A program made the translations under genes and the position numbers. A stretch of DNA of 64,000 nt, taken from assembly GCA_013407085.1 (NCBI GenBank), contig JACCGJ010020011.1:168269-232268 (forward strand). The letters run 5' to 3'. Below the pieces are notes generated by a model that was given only the letters and a program-made list of their open reading frames with translations, searched no databases and was not told the DNA's origin. Every line of letters begins with the position of its first letter. Positions within the stretch are counted from its first letter, which is position 1. Origin of the DNA: Atriophallophorus winterbourni (taxonomy: Eukaryota; Platyhelminthes; Trematoda; Plagiorchiida; Microphallidae). Below are positions 23,261 through 34,115 of this stretch, piece by piece.

Positions 23261-23315
23261 CGGAAGCACAGAACCGGTTTCGAGGTTTTTGCCTCTCATC
23301 AGCTATGCGTATCCG
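23261..23315 (-). ncRNA. Hammerhead ribozyme, array unit 10
   Basis: Core intact. The base at the cleavage site is U instead of C (GGTT before CTGTGC); U is tolerated in the NUH rule, so activity may persist at a lower level. Confidence 0.85.
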
Positions 23316-23517
23316 CTGGACTCTTCGCGTTTCGAACTAGTATTTGTGTAGACGGATTGCGCAATGTGAACTGAAGTTCGCGTCTACTTGCTACTTTATA
23401 AGTAGCTGAAGGGACTAAACTAAGTCCCAACTGATCCAACGGCATATTGCCGCGATGGTTATTACAACCCCTGGATAGATCAGAGTAGAATACCATTCCG
23501 AAACGCTAAAATCTCGC

Positions 23518-23572
23518 CGGAAGCACAGGACCGGTTTCGAGGTTTTTGCCTCTCATCAGCCATGCGTATCCG
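23518..23572 (-). ncRNA. Hammerhead ribozyme, array unit 11
   Basis: Core intact. Stem I reads GCATGG instead of GCATAG, changing an A-U pair to a G-U wobble, so pairing is kept. Last unit before the inversion point. Confidence 0.88.
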
Positions 23573-23825
23573 CTGGACTCTTCGCGTTTCGAACTAGTAT
23601 TTGTGTAGACGGATGGCGCAATGTGAATCGAAGTTCGCGTCTACTCGCTACCTCATGAGTAGCTGAAGGGATTAAACTAAGCCCCAACTGATCGAACGGC
23701 CTGTTGCCGCGAGGTTTATTACAACCCAGTCAAGCCTACTTATAAAGTAGCGAGTAGACGAGAACTTCAGTTCACATTACGCCATCCGTCTACACAAATA
23801 CTAGTTCGAAACGCGAAGAGTCCAG

Positions 23826-23880
23826 CGGATACGCATAGCTGATGAGAGGCAAAAACCTCGAAACCGGTCCTGTGCTTCCG
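23826..23880 (+). ncRNA. Hammerhead ribozyme, inverted unit 12 (consensus)
   Basis: Reads directly on the plus strand with consensus stem I, CTGATGA core, GAGG/CCTC stem II, GAAA, ACCGGT helix III. Predicted cleavage follows the C of GGTC. Confidence 0.9.
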
Positions 23881-24082
23881 GTGAGATTTTAGCGTTTCGG
23901 AATGGTATTCTACTTTGAACTATCCAGGGGTTGTAATAACCCTCGCGGCAATACGCCGTTGGATCAGTTGGGGCTTAGTTTAGTCCCTTCAGCTACTTAT
24001 AAAGTAGCGAGTAGACGCGAACTTCAGTTCACATTGCGCCATCCGTCTACACAAATACTAGTTCGAAACGCGAAGAGTCCAG

Positions 24083-24137
24083 CGGATACGCATAGCTGAT
24101 GAGAGGCAAAAACCTCGAAACCGGTCCTGTGCTTCCG
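24083..24137 (+). ncRNA. Hammerhead ribozyme, inverted unit 13 (consensus)
   Basis: Consensus at all core and stem positions, 257 bp after unit 12. Confidence 0.9.
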
Positions 24138-24307
24138 GTGAGATTTTTGCGTTTCGGAATGGTATTCTACTTTGAACTATCCAGGGGTTGTAATAACCCT
24201 TGCGGCAATACGCCGTTGGATCACTTGGGACTTAGTTTAGACCCTTCAGCTACTTATAAAGTAGCGAGTAGACGCGAACTTCAGTTCACATTGCGCCGTA
24301 ACATTCA

Positions 24308-25300
24308 TCTTCGAATGAATTTTCGGATGCTAGACAAAATAATCATCAATTTTTATTTAATGAAGATGTCTTGGCTATTAATATTCCTTATCACGATACT
24401 TTTCCTCACAGATATTACAGACTGAAGCCATAAATAATACACCAGTAAACAATAGATATTATGATAATTTTATAATTTTCCATTATGAAATCATAAAACA
24501 TTTCCGAGCAACCCTTGCAGTTGATATTATAGACGTCATTTTTTCCACTGCCTCATTGCCTTCCACACCTGATATGCGTTAATTAGTATCAAAATGTTTT
24601 AAACTCTCTCTCAATTAAATTAAATGGTTTATATTCAGACAAATCACTATAGCGTTGTCGATGAGCAAATAGCTTACGTCAAAGCTTACCATCATCTCAT
24701 CCCCTTAGAACGACGTGCTCGCTTGGCGGTGGATATTCTAAAATTGGAGAATATTAGAATGGCCCCTGCGAAATTATGACTCGAAAACATCGGGGATAGT
24801 TCCAGATTTTGGGTTACATGGTTGTCATATCCGTTGGCTCGCAGTGGAATGCACTTCTATTATCTACCAAATGCTCTTACATAGCGTTCATCTCAAATCG
24901 ACTGACAAAAACGTCCGGCTCCTGGAAAACACGAGTGAATTCCACAAGCCCAGCTAAACAGGACCTTATTGTTCGCCTTCTTTGGTCATCGATGTACATC
25001 ACAATCGAATGAGTTTCCATGTTAAACAGCTTTTCAATGACTAAACAGTCCGATTCGGGAGAAACAATCTCTCCCGCAGCGCTGGCAACGATGGTCAGAA
25101 CTCTGTTGTTGTGCGTTAGTTACACGCCATGCGCCGTGATTTTCCTTCACCATCAAGAGCTGTATCTGCTCCTCCCCAGCTTGTAGACGACGCTTTAAAA
25201 AATGCCTCCAAAGTGAGTGGTCAAAAGCAGGTTTTACCTATCTCACTGGGTCAATGATAAGAGCTTTCATATCTCTTTTGCAAGTGCGGTCTGCCCAAAT
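24308..25300. other. Sequence without recognised genes
   Basis: AT-rich up to about 24,650, then more balanced composition. A 67-residue plus-strand frame at 24,809-25,012 has no motif I know. The right part may be the old 3' non-coding end of the adjoining minus-strand LINE, but I cannot show this. Confidence 0.35.
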
Positions 25301-25302
25301 GG

Positions 25303-27977
25303 TCAACTTTCTAATTGCAGCTCACCATAGCGTAGATCTTCCGGAATACGGCCATTTTCCATTCTGTTTACATGACCGAGCCACCGCAGGCGGCGCTGTC
25401 GCAATAGGGTGAACATGCTCTGTAGACCAACTTTGGAAAGCACTTTAGCGTTTGTCACTCTGTCCATCCACGATATGTTCAAGATACGATAGATTCTTCC
25501 TAGATGGAAATCATTCAGATTCCGTTTGTGTCTTGCGTGGATGGTCCAGGTTTCACTGTTTACAGTAATGCATTCAGTACACACGCACTGTACACCATAA
25601 TCTTCATCTTCACAGTCAGCTTGCGGTTACCCAAAACACGAGAGTTCAATCGGGACAAAATGACATCTATTCTGCCAATGCGGCTTTCAATCTCTGTGTC
25701 TAGCCACAAGTTATCCGCAATGGTTGAACCAAGACATGTGAAATGATATACTGAGTCAAGCAGACTGTTTCTAACAGTGGTGGATGGAGGCGATGCAATC
25801 CCTTGACCAAGGACTTTGGTCTTGCTCATGCTGATTGTTAGCCCAAAGTCTTTGCATGCCGATAAAAAAGTCCATCAGCGACTTTAGGATGTCTTGGGAG
25901 TGAGCAATAAATGCTGAATCGTCTGCAAAAAACAGGTAACTGATCATCACATCCCGTACTTTGGTTTGTGCTCTCAAAAGGTTTAGGTTGGAAAGCTTAC
26001 CATCACTTCGCGTGCGTAGGTAAATGCCTCCTCTCCTCGTCATAAAAGCGTGCTTTAGAAGCAGAGCAAAGAAAATGCCGAAAAGCGTGGGAGCAAGAAG
26101 ACACCCTTGTTTAACGCCTCGGCGAATTTCAAATGCTTTTGAACTGCAACCGTTAAAATGGACTGAGCCTTTCATGCCTGGGTGGAACGAAATAATGAGT
26201 TTTAGCAGCCTTAGCAAACAATGTGCCTACAAAATTCAAAAGGGAGTTAATTCTGTAATTGTTGCAGTCGCCTCTATCTCCTTTATTCTTAAATAGCGTG
26301 ATGATCTCTGTGTCTCGCATCTCTTTTGTGACACACTCCTCCTGCCAGCACTGAAGAAGCAAATGGTGAAGAGGATGTAATAATGTTGCTCTGCAGCATT
26401 TGAGGAGCTCAGGTGAATCTCCGTCGTCATCAGGGGCCTTCACATTCGCTAAGCAGTCGATTGCCATATTTGGCATATCAAGAGTATGGTGAGTATCTAA
26501 ATATTTAATAGTCGGCAACCGCTTGACATTTTCAAGTACATGTGGTAAAACGGTACTGTCCCTTGAGTAGTTAGAGGAGAACGGCACTACCCATCTTTCC
26601 ATCTGCTGAGTTTTGACGACAATCGGGTTACCAGAAACAAACTTAATGGGAGCTGTTTTAAGTTTCTTTGGCAAATGGCTCTATTGATCCCATCATACAT
26701 TCCGTGCAAATTTACGGTATCCGCAGCTTTTTGGATATCGAGGGTAATTCCAGTCCAATAGTCGTTTGCACATAGCCTTGGAGTCTGTTGAACATTATTT
26801 CTAGCTGCTCTTGGAAATCGCATAACTTTGAAACTGAAGAATACTAAGCGTTTCTCGTCCAACCCAGCAGTCAGTTCAGAAGCTTTTGCTTCGAACTAGT
26901 CGCTCGAGCGAGCTTCCTTCGGAACAAAAGTTGAAAGTGCGACTCGGCATATGCAGCTTTTTATCGATTTCCAGTTGTTCGAAGCAGAATCGAGTGAAGC
27001 TTTCTTGTTGAAATCTGCTGTGAAGGCTTTTGTGAATCGCGCAGTTAGATTATGTTCGTGCATGCAAGTGACCTCTATCCTAGGCTTAGCAGACAATTTG
27101 GTGCGGTGAAATCTCGAATGGGTAAGGTGCAGTTTATCACAAACCAGTGAATGATCAGTGTCGCAGTCTGCGCTTTTATATGATCTGGTGAGAAGCGCGC
27201 TTCCTATATTAGTGCGCTCAACAAGAATAAGATCAAGCTGATGCCAATGCTTAGAGCGAGGATGCTTCAAGAGAATGTATGATGTGGTTTTGTTTGAAAC
27301 AAAGTGTTACTGACACACAGACTGAACAGCGTGCACATTTCTAAAAGGCGTTGTTCATTTTCATTGGTTTTACCTAATCGGAACCTCCTGAGACCGTTTT
27401 GCCAAGACACGTATTCTACACCAACTCTGGCATTTAAATCACCAAATACCACTACACTTTTTTTCTGTGGCACGTTTTTTAGGACAGTTGCGAGGTTATC
27501 ATAAAAAGCGTTTTTTCAGCAGGCGTCGCAGAAGCTGTCGGTACATAACCGTTGACTAACGTAATGGTAGTAGTAATGCACCTCAGATTTAGAGGCCAAA
27601 TCTGTTCGCTCCCGCTGCTGCTCGGTTATGTTGCTTTTAGTGGGTATTTTCGGACGGCAAACTCAAATCCATGCAGTCGAGGCTCATCGGAACCCATTCC
27701 TTTCCAAAACTGTGTAATCTTTTCCTGTAAGTATACCAGTGTCTGGTATTCGCGTCTCTTGCAAGGCAGCCACGTCGACATTCAGCCTCTTTAGCTCATT
27801 GTTAATCACAGCTGACTTTCTTACGCCTGTGATATTCGAGACGTCGACAAGAAATCCTGGAAGTGTAAACCTGACGTTCCAGATTTCAAGTTTCAGAACT
27901 GAAATTTGTTGTTTAGTATTTCTATTCGATGGTGCGGGAAAATACAATCTGCTTGTCGGTTGATTCCTAATCCCCAT
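25303..27977 (-). pseudogene. Family B RTE-like LINE, near full length but decayed
   Basis: Reading right to left on the minus strand: start methionine at 27,977 with APE endonuclease motifs WNVR and LQETR (27,684-27,977); GDLNARVG (27,267-27,473); KHWHQLDLILVERT with CDTDHSLVCDKL (26,896-27,270); a linker with GMYDGINRAI (26,587-26,862); reverse transcriptase start KAPDDDGDSPELLKC and TLFKNKGDRGDCNNYR (26,236-26,674); then IRRGVKQGCLLAPTLFGIFF and FFADDSAFIAHS (25,771-26,217); and the C-terminal YSACVLNALL, QRRLRWLGHVNRMENGRIP (25,303-25,829). Frames shift several times. About 85 residues that should hold motif A with its catalytic Asp are missing between NNYR and the ISFHPGMKGSV segment, so it is dead. 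Annotation pipelines often label such proteins craniofacial development protein 2-like. Confidence 0.85.
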
Positions 27978-28970
27978 GCACCCAATGAAAATAGCAGACC
28001 GTCGCGAGACGGCGCCTTATTGACTGGGGGCTGCCCGGCTTGAGGCGGGCAGTAGCCGTCCAATAATATCTGAAATTCTCTCCCGCCGTCGAAAGCTGCC
28101 TCAGGCTCTGAGTTCTACGCCTGTCGAGCCATAGCACGGTGTCTGCTGCTTCCCGTGTTATTTTCATTAGAAGCGGAATGAAGTGTCCTCTCCATTGGTG
28201 GGTTGTGATGTGCACCAGGGAATTTCAATATGAAGAACTAGCTGTTGCCCATGCAGCAAGTGCTCCCTCTCAACGGCACCACGGGAACCAAAGTAACAGC
28301 TAGGCTGATACGTTTGGAAAAAAATGCCGTCGAAGGAGCTAACATGAAGAATTTGAATAAACCTTTAACTGCTTAACGGGACTCCGGCTCCGTATTTTTC
28401 CTCAGGTTGAGTCCTGAAGCCATTTCCATGATTGTATGTAGCCACAAGGCAATGAAGGTTTCAGTATGGGTTTTCCTTCCCCTAGGTGGACCGTCTTCAT
28501 GGACTTACGAGCTCCAACTGCCCGAAGTATGCTGGTTTTGAGGCGCCAGACAGCCGCTTTCGCACTTACTCTTCTCAGTAGAAGCAGTACCTCTTGTTCA
28601 CACAGGACCACGCGTGCAGGCCAGGAGCTGGTCCTATTGACAGAAAAATAAGGAAGGTGTGTGATTGACCAGTTGCTCCCAGCAGATGGATCTCGTCAGC
28701 TACTGAAAATCTATCTAGGGGAAATAAAAACATGAATCCAAACTCCCGCTGAATTCTGAGTTGTCTGAATGCGGGAAAGCCTTTGGTAGTGAACCCTAAA
28801 AAATGTGGGGAGATGTCCCGTAGGCCGATAACTGACGCAAAGCGATTTTCGACTGTCAACACCCTGTTGTCTTCACGGTTGCGCTTGACTGCGCAAAACC
28901 TAGAGACGTGCTATCGAACAAACGAAAATTTTTGCTTGGGAAATCAAGTGTATACTAGCCCAATGAATAA
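27978..28970 (-). other. 5' leader of family B LINE and adjoining sequence
   Basis: 27,978-28,240 matches the sequence upstream of the start codon of the 55-56.5 kb copy (GCTTGAGGCGGGC, GTGTTATTTTCATTAGAAGC with small changes), so it is the element's 5' leader. 28,241-28,970 is less AT-rich than the surroundings and probably belongs to the same leader, but no second copy in the window extends this far. The 69-residue and 95-residue minus-strand frames here have no recognisable motif. Confidence 0.5.
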
Positions 28971-29195
28971 TTTTTAAATACGTCTAATATTTCTCTAACC
29001 CCTCTGTAACGGCAGTCCCGAGACGCGACGCACCCTTTGCTCTCGCAGCAGCTAGGGCTGAAAAATAAGCAAGCTTCAACCATAAACATTCGGAATGATG
29101 CGCTCTTTAATGGACTACTGGGACGTTGTTGCTTTTCTCTCTGAGGTTTGCCTACTTTGGAACGTATCAAAGTTGAATAAATTTCCCTTGGCCGA

Positions 29196-29397
29196 TTGTA
29201 CATAGGACACGAAGTTGAATCTGAAGAGCACTGTATAGCGATAGTTGTCAGTGATCATTTTAAGCAATCACTCACGACATGGACGCAGGTGTCCCAAAGA
29301 TTTGCATTGGTCCTGCCAAGAGGACATCCATCAAATATTAGTATAGTCTCGGCGTATTTCCCATCACTGGATTGCACTTCCTGTCATGTGGCCGAAA
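29196..29397 (+). pseudogene. RTE-type LINE endonuclease fragment
   Basis: A plus-strand frame reads GHEVESEEHCIAIVVSDHFK followed by WTQVSQRFALVLPRGHP and NISIVSAYFPSLD. This spacing (a SDH-like segment, W..vS.R...a, then nisiv.aY.P) is the middle of an APE endonuclease in RTE elements. It ends in a stop after an A-rich stretch. It is an isolated fragment with no other domains attached. Confidence 0.6.
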
Positions 29398-29509
29398 CAG
29401 AAAAAAACAGATAATGATAATAATCTCGTTCACGCAAAACATAGACTTCGTCTGCTTAAACTCCATAAGAAATCCTTTGAGAAACTTTTAAGCTTGGCAG
29501 TTTTAGGAA

Positions 29510-31980
29510 ATTCAATTCAATTTAGTTTTAATGGAATTAAAAGCATATAGCTTTACAATATACCACAGACTAATATGCGAATTACGCAAATATAACAAGC
29601 AAAAATGAGATTTTCTTTCTTACTAAGCAGTTCATGAATCAGGTGAAAATTAAAAGGCAGAAATTGTTTTCCATTGGTGGTATGACAAATTTAGATTCAT
29701 GGTGTTAAGATGTATAGTTTGCTTTGATGCTCGGGTTTATGCCAAAAAGGAATCCAGACCACTCTTAAAAATCTGCTGATTTGGCGAGTTTACAAAATAG
29801 TCTAACAGATTATTTTAAGTAAAAGAAACTCGCACGGCAAAAAATGCCATTTCCATTTGAGTCGCGAGTGAGGGACAGTCAAAATAAGTGTGTGAGTCCT
29901 TGTCTCATGCGATCCCTGTAGATTTAATAATAAGTATAGAGGGTGAACTAAAATCAAATCCACTCGGAGTCGACGACGTGGAGAATCGAATAAATTCATG
30001 CTTTTAATTTGCTTATTGTATGGTTTCCGCCTGAGTCATCTGACAAGATTGTTAGATCGATTATATATTCTTTGCAAAGTCGTAACATGTTTTTTAATCC
30101 ATCGCCACTGTGATTGAACTGCATATTCAATCTTCGGTCTGAAGTACGTATTTATAATAAAGGAAATTGTCTGTTTTGAGAACCTACCGAAGGTTCTCTT
30201 TAGGAGTGACAATTGCTGTGATGATTTGCGATAGACGGATTTGCAGTGGCTCGAAATCCATAGGTTGTAGCTTGTTAACACACACAAGTCCTTTTGTTCC
30301 ATGGCCAATGTGAGGCTGTGTACTAAGAAAATACTGTAAATGAACATATTTTCCAAGTTTTAACAAAATTAATATGTGATTTTTCGAGGAACAAACCTGA
30401 GGTTATCCAGATACTTCTTGAGCAGTTCGCAGCCTTCCGTCTTATTTATCCTCGAACACACATTTATATTGTCCGCAAAAATTGCAATCATACATTTTAA
30501 TGAGAGATTGAATGTCATTAGCACTAATTTCGAAGAGGATTTGTCCGATGAAGGATTCCTGAAACGCTTCACTTGTCGCGGCTACCGACTTCGATGAAGC
30601 ATCGTCCACAGAGACTTAAAAAACCGATCAGTCATGTAATTTTGTAACCAGGCTAATAGTCTGCCAGTGGTAACAAACGTTTCCAGCTTCCGCAAGAGAA
30701 TACTGTTGTTCACACGGTCAAATGCTTACGACATATCGAGGTAACGTACAAGGATGGTACCCCAACATCTACTGCTCGAATCCAAATGACACGGGTAAGG
30801 AGAAGATTAGTAAGGCAATAGTATCCCTTTTTACAACCGTGTTACGCTTTCTTCAAGGTTTTTGCTCAGTTTGTTCGCTACGTACTATATTTCTTAATCC
30901 AGTTTTATATCCACGCTTCCGTTTAGATAAAAATAAATCCGCGGTGTCAGCTTCATTGGTAGTCATTCCGTTTCATTTTAGACATTATATCAGTTGATAC
31001 TGTATTTTGACTTCAGTAATAATTTCATTAACCTGGTTTCTAACTCTTCGAAAGTTTTCCCATGTGGTAACCCGCGATGGTTTCTCCAAGCCAAATTTTG
31101 CATTTTAATCTGTTTCCTAGTGCGACTAGGGATTTTAAATCCTAATGCATTTCCACACTGTTTAGGTACGAATGATGAGTTAGAGTTGATTTCCCAGTTA
31201 AGCTTGGTCAAAATGCTAGACCTCTGCACGTTTGCACCGAGACCTTTAATTTGCCAATCCTTAATCAAACTTAAAGCGGTTGATAATTTAATTTGGAATA
31301 CGTTCTGATAATTTTTGTATCGTTTATTCGCTTTGCTCGACATTTCTCGTCATAATTCAAGACCAAAGGTTCTCTCAAACTTAGCGGAGAATGGTATGTA
31401 ATGTTTTCGACGGAGGCTTTTTCAGTTGTCAAAATCAGACCGAGCATTGAAGGCATATCTGTCCCTCTGTATCTTGTATCGCTTTCCACATGATTAAACA
31501 AGGGAATCTCGTCTAAGAGCTGCTGGAAGTTAGTAGCATTGTAGGTCTGAGAAATTCCGTTAATCTTCAGCAGGTTAGGCAGATTAAAGTCTGCCATGAA
31601 CAAGATTCTGGTATCATATCTCGAGGCAATCAAGCGTAGCATGTCGAGTAGAGTCGTATTATACAATTCCGGGGCCCGGTAGTGGACGACAGATTACCAT
31701 GATTCTGCGAACTTCGATTGAAGTCTTTGTCAAAAAGAACCTTAGCGTGTCTAAAGCACCAAGTCGGAATCCTTGATTTCTCCGCATTTTACTCTCAGAA
31801 CATAATAGAGTGCCACGCCTCCTCCACGTAATGCAAGGTCTCGGCGAAGCAGTGACATTCCAGCTATCTCTAACTTTTGGGTGAGTCGTCCTCACCTATG
31901 ACACGTGCAACCTTGGTAATGTCCTTATCCGAATATCTCGGATGCATGCTGTGACACGTGGTAAACGTAAGCTTCAATTT
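29510..31980 (-). pseudogene. Family C CR1/jockey-type LINE, decayed, copy 1
   Basis: Right to left on the minus strand: endonuclease pieces with an RGGGVALYY-type segment near 31,800-31,830 and ADFNLPNLL plus FNHVESDTRYRG (31,271-31,666); a linker (30,990-31,343); broken reverse transcriptase around 30,600-30,990; FADNINV in place of the FADD catalytic box (30,369-30,572); and the C-terminal LLKRTFGRFSKQ and FIINTYFRPKIEYAVQ (30,036-30,356). The same protein is better preserved at 53,131-54,063 (+). The 3' end near 29,510 reads as repeated ATTGA on the element strand. Many frameshifts and the D to N change in the catalytic box mark it as inactive. Confidence 0.78.
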
Positions 31981-32224
31981 CCTTATCATTTACTTCGCAC
32001 ATCCCTTCGTGTTCTCTATATAAACACTGACCCCGTCCAGCTGTAGGACCTGCTAACCTGTGTCCTGAGTCTTGGCTTGGTCATTTCATAACTATCATGT
32101 GTTGTTCTGCCCTCTGTCTCGGTGGGCTTGGTCTCTCGTATCATCTGGTTGATCACCTGGCAATAGTGTCTCGTAAATGCCAGTACATAACGACATGGTG
32201 ACGGGATGTTTCCAATCATTTCCG

Positions 32225-33130
32225 CTGTATCCGAAGTGTCTGTTTTACAAAAGCTGCTCGAGCAGCTGCTTAAGAAGAAACAACTTCTACGGCGAATGAT
32301 CCCAAATTTCTATCTACCGAATCTCTCATGTCATCTATAATGGAATTTCACTTCGACCCGGAAAATAATGTGACTTTCGGCACGTCGTTCCGGCGTTATG
32401 GAGATATATTCCGAATAGACCTCAAGGACCTGGGAAATTACTGCAAAGTTCGAGTGCTTTTACGTAAATTGGGTGCATCGGAATTAGAAAAATATTGAAA
32501 TTAAATTCTTCCTTAGAACCCACGTGACCATACTTTCGAAGAGCCAGTTGAATCACTTAAGCAATGTTTGGTGATCAATCATCTGTATTCAGTATTCTTT
32601 ACCGCTTTCTTAATTTGGTTATGAATGAAACAACGGATTTTGTGACACATCTCGGAGACGTTAACAAAGAGTGTGAACGCTTCAAATTGCGCTCGCTGAC
32701 TGATGATCAATTTAAACGTCTTATTTTTATCAGCAGTCTGAGATCCTCGCGATTTTCAGATATTCGGACTCGTTTACTGAATGGTCTTGAGCAGGATCCA
32801 ACTATGACGCTGCAAGCGATTGGAGAAGAACACCAACGACTCATGAACATTAAAAATATTCCGCCATTGTGCATTTGAACATTCGTGACAATTTCAATAT
32901 CCAGGCGGTACATCAACCAAAGCAGAACAACGCTCAACAACCATCTCCGCATCTAGCACGAAAATCAAAGCTGCTCAACACAGTTCAAAAATCCAAGCCA
33001 CCATATCCATGCAGACATTGCAGAGAATGGCACTTTCACCGAGAATGCTCCCACAGAACCAATTGATGCAAGCAATGCAATAACATAGGACACAAAGATG
33101 GGATCTTTCAGATAACAGTCAACCGGAAGA
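32225..33130 (+). pseudogene. Ty3/Gypsy gag remnant (split element, left part)
   Basis: Frames from about 32,225 give a gag-like protein: a leucine-rich start (LQKLLEQLLKKKQ), MEFHFDPENNVTFG with RRYGDIFRIDL (32,341-32,430), and a 104-residue frame (32,564-32,878) with DFVTHLGDVNKECERFKLRS and IRTRLLNGLEQDPTMTLQAI. A retroviral zinc knuckle follows (CRHCREWHFHREC at about 33,007) and a second partial one with KQCNNIGHKDG. Gag coats the element RNA in the particle. Several frameshifts and stops break it. It resembles gag proteins of trematode and nematode Gypsy elements as I remember them. Confidence 0.72.
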
Positions 33131-33219
33131 CAGCAAATAAACGTAAAAGGGTCTTCCCACGTGGTCCACCCTGGTATCAAAACACTTTTCGCGATCACTA
33201 AGCCTTCGTGCTAACCAGC

Positions 33220-33734
33220 AAGAAGACTGTGTATTTGCTAAAATAGCTGTGCAAACAATCGATCACCAATTATCTGATGCCGTTAAACTACTCCTTTCAC
33301 AGTCAAGGAAATTAAGAGGGAAACAAGATGAGACCCGATTCTCCGGAAAGCCATCGAATACACACAAAAGAAATGGCAACAGAAAATTCAGGAGGGTCCA
33401 TTGTTGGCCCTCTGGAGACGAGGTGGGTCTCTTTCTATCATTGATGATTGCATCATGTACACTGACCCTTCTTCTCTCCGTTTTCGAGTTATCAGACAAA
33501 TCCATCGGGGACATCGCGGAATCGGGCGAATGAAACCAATCGCAAAATCTCGCGCTTTCTAGCCGGGTATCGAAAAGAAAAATATCGAAAATGTGGTTCG
33601 TTCTTGCTCTGAGTGCCCTCAAGCTTCAAAACCCCCCTCCTCGTCAACAACCAATTTCATGACCGCCCACAACCCAACCTGGGGAGCGAGTACACTTGGA
33701 TTTCGCCGGTCCAGTTGATAATGCATCCTACCTC
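33220..33734 (+). pseudogene. Ty3/Gypsy integrase N-terminus joined to gag, split by PLE cluster
   Basis: After the gag zinc knuckle the sequence passes within 100-200 bp to the end of an RNase H-integrase tether (HQLSDAVKLL, 33,265) and then to the integrase zinc-binding domain: HRGHRGIGRMKP (33,502-33,537) and CSECPQASKP (33,607-33,636), an HHCC finger. The catalytic core starts as GERVHLDFAGPVDNASYL and is interrupted at 33,734. Protease, reverse transcriptase and most of RNase H are deleted. The core resumes at 45,212 on the far side of the PLE cluster (SYLVVVDA, IWPEITHVNSPTATATIIAL). Frameshifted and inactive. Confidence 0.75.
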
Positions 33735-33772
33735 TTGCAAAGAAATTTGAGTGGAATCGGTTAGAATAGTTT

Positions 33773-33817
33773 TTGGGTAACGTTTCACTTCTGACACAGA
33801 AGCTTCGTCAGACCAAG
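33773..33817 (-). ncRNA. Hammerhead ribozyme core in PLE terminal region (intact)
   Basis: On the minus strand: stem I CTTGGT, core CTGACGA (fits CUGANGA), stem II arm CTTCTG/CAGAAG with TGT loop, core GAAA, palindromic helix III ACGT, then T as the cleavage base and ACCCAA to close stem I with one bulge. Such short-helix-III hammerheads in PLE terminal repeats are established knowledge; they are thought to act as dimers, consistent with the palindrome. Confidence 0.75.
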
Positions 33818-34115
33818 GGTGATAGTCAGGACAGGGAACATGATTAAGTAGCGGTCAACCCACCACCAATTATTTGACCTTACCGCTAAACAGCCTATAG
33901 TGTGTCACGTCTCGTGGGAATGACAAGGATCAGTGGTTCATTTTCCTCACCGTGTGTATCCAAATCAATCCGTTACAAATGAACACGGTCAAGGTCAGTT
34001 GACACAGCTGCCCACATACGTAAAAGTACATAACTAACGGGGTTAAGGTTAACCAATTTTTGAAGAAAAAACAATAATCTAATAAACTAGTAGGTATAAG
34101 GTGAATAAAACCTAT

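Larger units (their letters stand above)
20892..24298. repeat. Tandem array of ~257-bp retrozyme-like units, with internal inversion
   Basis: The array is built of units repeating at 257-258 bp (for example hammerhead starts at 21,455, 21,712, 21,969, 22,226 and 22,484). From 20,892 to about 23,727 the units carry their ribozyme on the minus strand; from about 23,738 to 24,298 two and a part units are inverted. Unit identity is high, with scattered substitutions and 1-bp indels. Each unit contains a hammerhead ribozyme and, outside it, conserved palindromic segments such as CTACTTATAAAGTAG. A 65-residue frame recurring in units on the ribozyme strand is a by-product of the repeat. The outer ends are flanked by TAACATTCA at 20,883-20,891 and 24,299-24,307, a candidate target duplication. 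The unit size and ribozyme type fit metazoan retrozymes. Confidence 0.88.

Noticed and set aside
21493..24099. Repeated 65-residue open frames (MVFY... type) in each array unit, as a possible tandem gene family
   Set aside because: They are fixed by the 257-bp repeat, lie on the ribozyme strand across unit boundaries, have no protein motif, and vary by missense changes as often as silent ones. The ribozyme is the conserved feature.
20892..24298. CRISPR-like repeat array
   Set aside because: Units repeat over their whole 257 bp with no variable spacers, and the setting is eukaryotic.
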